Origin: Acidobacteriota bacterium
Lineage (GTDB): Bacteria; Acidobacteriota; Terriglobia; Terriglobales; Acidobacteriaceae
Length of the DNA stretch: 38,060 bases
Assembly: GCA_021836865.1 (NCBI GenBank)
Contig: JAKBHH010000029.1
Span: 1-38,060 of the forward strand
Direction: 5' to 3'
Below are positions 33,774-38,060 of the stretch, one piece after another. How positions within the stretch are numbered: position 1 is the stretch's first letter; each line of letters begins with the position of its first letter. The notes beneath the pieces were generated by a model. That model did no database searches and was not told where the DNA came from. It saw only the letters and a program-made list of their open reading frames with translations. A program made the position numbers and the translations under genes.

Positions 33774-35234
33774 TCAGTTGAGCTCGTCCGGAGTTTCTTC
33801 TGCCTGGGCGGCCAGAGCAAGGCCGGGTTCTTCGACCTCCGCTCGTTCCAGCAGGCTGCGCGGCATCGCCTTTGTGGTGCGAACGCCAAGCTGCTTCAGC
33901 ATCTCGACCTGCCGAACCAGATTGCCGGGCCCTTCAGACAGCTTCTTCATCGCGCTGGTGTAGGACTGATCTGCGCTGCGCAACCCTTTGCCAATCGCTT
34001 CAAGATCGCTTACAAAGCCCACAAATTTCTCGTAGAGCGCTGCGCCGCGATTCATCACGTCCTGCACGCTGCGGGCCTGCAGTTCCTGCTGCCACAGAAC
34101 ATTCACAATGCGGATGACATAGAGCAGCGTGGTGGGCCCAACCAGAAGAATGCCCTGCTGGTAGGCGTCGGCCCAGAGCGCTGGGTCGTTCTGCAGGGCC
34201 ATGAGGAAGGCCGGCTCGACGGGGACAAAGAGCACGACAAAGTCCGGAGCCTCAATGCCCGGCAGGCGATGATAGCCGGCCTTTGCCAGACCCGTGACAT
34301 GCCCGCGCACACTGGCCAGATGCAGCTTGAGCGCGGCTTTCCGCTCGTCCTCCGACGCGGCGCTGACAAAGTCTGTGTACGCGGTGAGAGAGACCTTTGA
34401 ATCGATGATGAGATTGCGGCCGCCAGGCAGAAAGAGGATGACGTCGGTTCGAACCGATTTTGCCCGATCGCCATTTTCACTCTCTACGCCGGCAAAAACC
34501 TGCTGAAAGCTGTATTGGTCTCCCTCGCGCAGCCCGGCCTTCTCCAGCAGATCGCGCAGGATGAACTCGCCCCAGTCGCCCTGGGTTTTTGCCGACCCGC
34601 GGAGAGCCGTGGAGAGGTTATGCGCCTCCTCGGAAAGTTGTTGATTGAGGCCGTTCAACGTGCCGATCAGGGTTTCGAGCCGGGTGACTCCGGTGTTTGA
34701 GTCACTCTGCGCCTTCTCCACTTTTTCTCGAAACTCCTTGATCTGATCCCGCAGCGGCTGAAGTTCCCTCTGACTGGCTTCTGCAAAAGACTTCGATTTC
34801 TGGTCGAGTATCTCTGCCGCCAGCGCCTGAAACTGGTCGGCGAGAGCTTTCCTGGCGTCATCCAACAACGCTACCTTTTCCGCAAGACTCTGGCGCTCGG
34901 CTTTAAGCTCCGCATCGAGCTTGGCAATCTGCGTAGCCAGAGTGCGCTCCGACTGGGATTTGGATTCGAGTTGAGATCGCAGCCCATCCCGCTCCGCGGA
35001 AAGGATGCCGACCGTCTTTTCGCGCTCGGCGGCCAGCGACTCGAACCCCGCGCGCGCAGCGGACTCAGCCTGGCTCTGCGCCAACTGATTCCGAGCGGCG
35101 TCGAGCGCATCCGTAAGGTCACGGTTGCTTTGCTTCAAGAGCGCCTTTTCCGATTGGGCCGAGCGAGCACACATCCAGTAGCCGACGAGTATGCCCGCCA
35201 GCAGAGCAATTCCAGCCATCAGAGCCTGCATCAT
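33774..35234 (-). CDS. rmuC: DNA recombination protein RmuC
   Basis: A 486-residue protein of the RmuC family, which limits DNA inversions and rearrangements and contains a restriction-nuclease-like core. Residues 1-22 form a membrane anchor (ALMAGIALLAGILVGYWM). A long coiled coil (about 30-200) follows, then the RmuC core (about 205-440) with KTQGDWGEFILRDLLEKAGL, the DVILFLPGGRNLIIDSKVSL segment (nuclease-fold acidic and Lys residues) and VLFVPVEPAFLMAL. All typical landmarks are present, at family-normal length. The start is one of two tandem ATGs (35234/35231) behind GGGGAAG. Confidence 0.94.
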   Translation of the reverse strand: MMQALMAGIALLAGILVGYWMCARSAQSEKALLKQSNRDLTDALDAARNQLAQSQAESAARAGFESLAAEREKTVGILSAERDGLRSQLESKSQSERTLATQIAKLDAELKAERQSLAEKVALLDDARKALADQFQALAAEILDQKSKSFAEASQRELQPLRDQIKEFREKVEKAQSDSNTGVTRLETLIGTLNGLNQQLSEEAHNLSTALRGSAKTQGDWGEFILRDLLEKAGLREGDQYSFQQVFAGVESENGDRAKSVRTDVILFLPGGRNLIIDSKVSLTAYTDFVSAASEDERKAALKLHLASVRGHVTGLAKAGYHRLPGIEAPDFVVLFVPVEPAFLMALQNDPALWADAYQQGILLVGPTTLLYVIRIVNVLWQQELQARSVQDVMNRGAALYEKFVGFVSDLEAIGKGLRSADQSYTSAMKKLSEGPGNLVRQVEMLKQLGVRTTKAMPRSLLERAEVEEPGLALAAQAEETPDELN

Positions 35235-35427
35235 TCTTCCCCATCCCTCTTCGCCGAATATACGCCTTCGGGCTGTGATATTCCGGGCCCATTTCCGTTG
35301 TTTATCGGCTGCCGATTCCCTGCTCCCCGCCGACTCCGCATCTTCCTGCTCTGCGCGCCTTTACACACCCTCACCTGCCCGGTAGACTTGGAGTTTCGGG
35401 GCCATGCGCATTTTTTACGCGCGGTGG

Positions 35428-35457
35428 TTGTCTTCCCACGCCGCAGGCCGGTATTGT
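35428..35457 (+). promoter_or_regulatory. Putative sigma-70 promoter of acpP-fabF
   Basis: TTGTCT (35428-35433), an 18-base spacer and TATTGT (35452-35457), about 65 bases before the acpP start in the divergent gap with rmuC. Confidence 0.45.
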
Positions 35458-35529
35458 AAGTGGGCGGAATGAAAGCGATGGAAGCCCGGAATAGTTCCAA
35501 AGTTCCCAGAAAAATGAGGAGAAGCACGC

Positions 35530-35769
35530 ATGGCCGTTGAAGAGAAAGTCAAGCAGATCATCGTCGAGCAGTTGCAGGTGGACGAAGCCGAAGTGACCCC
35601 AGGCGCCAGCTTTCAGGAAGACCTTGGCGCGGACTCGCTCGATGTGGTTGAGCTGGTGATGCAGTTTGAAGAGGCCTTTGACCTCGAGATTCCCGACGAG
35701 GACGCGGAGAAGATCAAGACCGTCAAGGACGCAATCGATTACATCGAGAAGAACGCGAAAGGCAAGTAA
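35530..35769 (+). CDS. acpP: Acyl carrier protein
   Basis: A 79-residue acidic protein that carries growing fatty-acyl chains on 4'-phosphopantetheine. The attachment site DLGADSLD has Ser36, and helix II continues [12 protein letters not shown] as in the standard bacterial protein. The ATG at 35530 follows GAGGAGAAG. It is followed after 3 bases by fabF, the usual fatty-acid synthesis pairing. Confidence 0.98.
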   Translation: MAVEEKVKQIIVEQLQVDEAEVTPGASFQEDLGADSLDVVELVMQFEEAFDLEIPDEDAEKIKTVKDAIDYIEKNAKGK

Positions 35770-35772
35770 CCC

Positions 35773-37020
35773 TTGAATCGTCGAGTCGTCATCACCGGCC
35801 TTGGGCTGGTGTGCGGTGTGGGCAACACCGCTCCGGAGGTGTGGCGGCAGCTACTGGCCGGAGCCAGCGGTATGGCTCCGATACAGGGCTTCGACACCAC
35901 CGGCTTCCCTGTGACGTTTGCCGCAGAAGTCAAGAATTTTGACCCGCTGAACTTTGTGGACAAGAAGGAAGCCCGCAAGATGGGGCGCTTCATCCACTTT
36001 GCCTTTGCCGCCGCACAGGAGGCAATGGCTCAGTCGGGTCTCGAAATCACGCCGGAGATTGCCGACCGCACCGGCGTCTTTATCGGCTCGGGCATCGGCG
36101 GATTCGAAATCATCGAGCGCGAGCACGCCAACCTGCTGGCAGGCGGGCCGCGCAAGATATCACCCTTCTTTATTCCCGCGGCAATCGTCAACATGGCTGC
36201 GGGACAACTCAGCATTCGCTACGGAGCCAAGGGTCCGATCTCGGCAACGGCAACGGCCTGCGCCACCTCCGCCAACTCCATCGGCGACTCGGTGCGCATG
36301 ATCCTGCACGGCGACGCGGATGCAATGATCGCTGGCGGAGCAGAGGCCGCGGTCACGCCGCTCTCCGTGGGTGGATTCGCCTCCATGCGCGCTCTTTCTA
36401 CGCGCAACGACGACCCCACGCACGCCAGCCGGCCCTTTGACAAGGACCGCGATGGATTTGTGATTGGCGAGGGCGCCGGCATTCTGATTCTGGAAGAGCT
36501 GGAGTTTGCCAGGGCGCGGGGCGCAAAAATTCTGGCCGAGGTGATTGGCTACGGCATGAGCGCCGATGCCTATCACATGACGGGCATTGCCCCGGAGGGT
36601 CAAGGCGCGCAGCGCAGCATGAGAGCGGCGCTGAAGGATGCGGGAATTCGGCCCGAAGCAGTCGGCTACGTCAATGCGCACGCAACCTCCACACCTGCCG
36701 GCGATGGCAACGAGTCGCGGGCCATTGAGCTGGTGTTCGGCGAGCATGCGCTGAGCCACACGCTCAAGATCAGCGGCACCAAGTCGATGACCGGGCATTT
36801 GCTGGGCGGTGCGGGCGGGCTCGAGGCGGGCATCACGGTGCTGGCCCTGCAGAACCAGATGCTGCCGCCAACCACCAACCTGGGTGCACCGGATCCCGAA
36901 TGCAAGCTGGACTATGTGCCGAACACGGCTGTGCCGCACAGCTTCGACATCGCGCTGTCCAACTCATTCGGCTTTGGCGGCATCAACGCCACGCTGATCA
37001 TGCGGCGCTGGACGGAATAG
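35773..37020 (+). CDS. fabF: Beta-ketoacyl-ACP synthase II
   Basis: A 415-residue condensing enzyme that extends acyl-ACP with malonyl-ACP. The Cys-His-His triad is intact: Cys163 (TACATSANS), His303 (NAHATSTPAGD) and His342 (KSMTGHLLGGAGG, with Lys337). The C-terminal NSFGFGG loop is present. The start is a TTG at 35773, three bases after the acpP stop; the ribosome site would be the AAAGGCAAG inside the acpP end, so translation is coupled to acpP and probably kept below it. A strong terminator follows. Confidence 0.97.
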   Translation: MNRRVVITGLGLVCGVGNTAPEVWRQLLAGASGMAPIQGFDTTGFPVTFAAEVKNFDPLNFVDKKEARKMGRFIHFAFAAAQEAMAQSGLEITPEIADRTGVFIGSGIGGFEIIEREHANLLAGGPRKISPFFIPAAIVNMAAGQLSIRYGAKGPISATATACATSANSIGDSVRMILHGDADAMIAGGAEAAVTPLSVGGFASMRALSTRNDDPTHASRPFDKDRDGFVIGEGAGILILEELEFARARGAKILAEVIGYGMSADAYHMTGIAPEGQGAQRSMRAALKDAGIRPEAVGYVNAHATSTPAGDGNESRAIELVFGEHALSHTLKISGTKSMTGHLLGGAGGLEAGITVLALQNQMLPPTTNLGAPDPECKLDYVPNTAVPHSFDIALSNSFGFGGINATLIMRRWTE

Positions 37021-37040
37021 GAAGCCGGGACAGAAACACG

Positions 37041-37079
37041 ACAGCGCGCATCCTGCATGGAATGTGCGCTGTTTTCTTG
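37041..37079 (+). terminator. Intrinsic terminator after fabF
   Basis: ACAGCGCGCAT (37041-37051) pairs with ATGTGCGCTGT (37062-37072, one G-U pair); the stem top can extend by CC/GG with a bulge. It is followed by TTTTCTTGT. It starts 20 bases after the fabF stop and can also serve the convergent YIP1 gene. Confidence 0.8.
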
Positions 37080-37095
37080 TCCGGAAATCGAGACA

Positions 37096-37857
37096 TCAAC
37101 CAAAGGCCGCCGCCCAGCCCACGCCGATGAGCACCAGGATCGCCCACCAGCCAAAGACGGCCGCATAGCCCGAGCTGCGCTTCACGCCGGCCACGATCCC
37201 CGTTCCCATCCCGAGCAGCACCAGGCTCCAGATGGTGGTGAAATCGAGCGCACTGGCCAGTTTATAAAGCGCCGCATTGGTGTCTGTGGGGTTTAGGAAG
37301 GCGCCGATGCTGGTCGGCGCAAAGTTGTTCAGGTTGAAAGACTCCGGCGCCGCTCCGGCAAACAGAACCAGAGCACCCAGCAAGGACTTGAGGATGCCCG
37401 GCAACGCGGCATACATCCACACGGCAAAGATGCTTCCGTAGGTTGCCCTGCCGCCAAAGCCGAAGTTGATGGTGCCCCACAGGCCGAGCGAGCCCAGCGC
37501 CAGGACACCCATAACAAACAGCGGACTGGCTGCAAAGCTGCCCTCCATCGAGTACTTCATGAACTTGAGCGTTGTCGCTTTGCGCTCGGGCGTCCACTGT
37601 TCCATATTCTCCTCTGTCTTGGAATTCTGGTGCACGGTGTTCTGCGCAACCTGCGCCCATCCCACCTTGAGGGTGATGGCCGCAAACAGCATGTACGCAA
37701 AAAGCGACACGACGAGCAGCGGCATCCACCAGCTCTTGTTGCCGCGCTTGATGTCTTCAAAGGTCTTGGACGGCGCGCTAAGGGTGTTTGCAACACGCTG
37801 CCATTGAGTGAGGCCTGGTGTGGCCTCCGCGGCAGGTCGAAGTTCCAGATCGCTCAT
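37096..37857 (-). CDS. YIP1-family membrane protein
   Basis: A 253-residue polytopic inner-membrane protein with about five helices. The layout is that of bacterial YIP1 proteins: a cytoplasmic N-terminus with WQRVANTLSAPSKTFEDIKR, a first helix (MPLLVVSLFAYMLFAAITL), a soluble loop, then closely packed Gly-rich helices (the third includes ATYGSIFAVWMYAALPGIL). The ATG at 37857 with AGGCGAAC upstream was chosen over the longer frame. The biochemical role of bacterial YIP1 proteins is not established, and the neighbours give no clue. Confidence 0.82.
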   Translation of the reverse strand: MSDLELRPAAEATPGLTQWQRVANTLSAPSKTFEDIKRGNKSWWMPLLVVSLFAYMLFAAITLKVGWAQVAQNTVHQNSKTEENMEQWTPERKATTLKFMKYSMEGSFAASPLFVMGVLALGSLGLWGTINFGFGGRATYGSIFAVWMYAALPGILKSLLGALVLFAGAAPESFNLNNFAPTSIGAFLNPTDTNAALYKLASALDFTTIWSLVLLGMGTGIVAGVKRSSGYAAVFGWWAILVLIGVGWAAAFG

Positions 37858-38060
37858 GAGTTCGCCTCGCATGAATTGCAGGATGAGTCGGATTGCATCG
37901 CTCCGCACGGCCAGGCTGGAATGGCATGGGGCGAGTTGCCAGCCAGAGAGCTGGATGACCTGTCCCCAGGAACATGGGCCTGCGCAATGAGAAATGCGTT
38001 CGCCCGCGATTGTACTCGCTCGGGGAATCCTGGGAGATGAAAAATTTGGATCGGGGAAGG

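Noticed and set aside
38037..38060. ATG at the right edge as the start of another plus-strand gene
   Set aside because: Only eight codons are visible, and the GGGAG is too close to the ATG to support a call.

Overview
The window is GC-rich, tightly packed chromosomal DNA. It most likely comes from an Acidobacteriota member of the Terriglobales/Acidobacteriaceae type. I infer this from the gene mix: a receiver-TonB fusion, a Cys-motif Crp/Fnr regulator, IorAB-type molybdenum hydroxylase, a LiaF/DUF4097 sigma-factor operon, and multiheme cytochromes beside an MtrB/PioB-like porin. No rRNA or tRNA gene is present to confirm it.

Layout. 77-5133: a TonB-family protein with a degenerate receiver domain, then phosphoenolpyruvate carboxylase (ppc), both on the minus strand. 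5270-6435: a small AT-richer patch with a GIY-YIG protein and a coiled-coil peptide, looking like an accessory insertion. 6447-9995: an ABC-F ATPase and a divergent APC-type permease. 10021-12891: the lactate-oxidation operon lutABC. 13117-16285: a pterin-4a-carbinolamine dehydratase behind a two-subunit, Tat-exported molybdenum hydroxylase (IorAB-like). 16498-18813: a polytopic membrane protein and an RNB-family ribonuclease.

18935-26073 is the most interesting part. On the minus strand, in transcription order, lie a ten-heme MtrA/DmsE-like cytochrome, an 861-residue MtrB/PioB-like outer-membrane barrel, a decayed cytochrome c fragment, an intact monoheme cytochrome c, and a six-heme, three-helix NapC/NirT-type membrane cytochrome. 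Together they could form a complete electron path from the quinone pool across the periplasm and outer membrane. A divergent Crp/Fnr regulator with an FNR-like cysteine cluster shares the 563-base upstream region. No cell-surface cytochrome (MtrC/OmcA) and no DMSO-reductase subunit is encoded here, so substrate and direction of electron flow are open.

26239-30485 is a tightly coupled five-gene operon: ECF sigma factor, zinc anti-sigma factor, B-box/membrane protein, LiaF-like membrane protein and DUF4097 protein. It has a credible self-controlled ECF promoter and looks like an envelope-stress module. 30738-37857 is housekeeping: ribosomal protein S1 (rpsA), a HIT-family hydrolase, RmuC, acyl carrier protein (acpP), fabF and a YIP1-family membrane protein. 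Many start codons given here differ from the longest reading frame; they were moved to sites with a good Shine-Dalgarno sequence and a sensible domain boundary.
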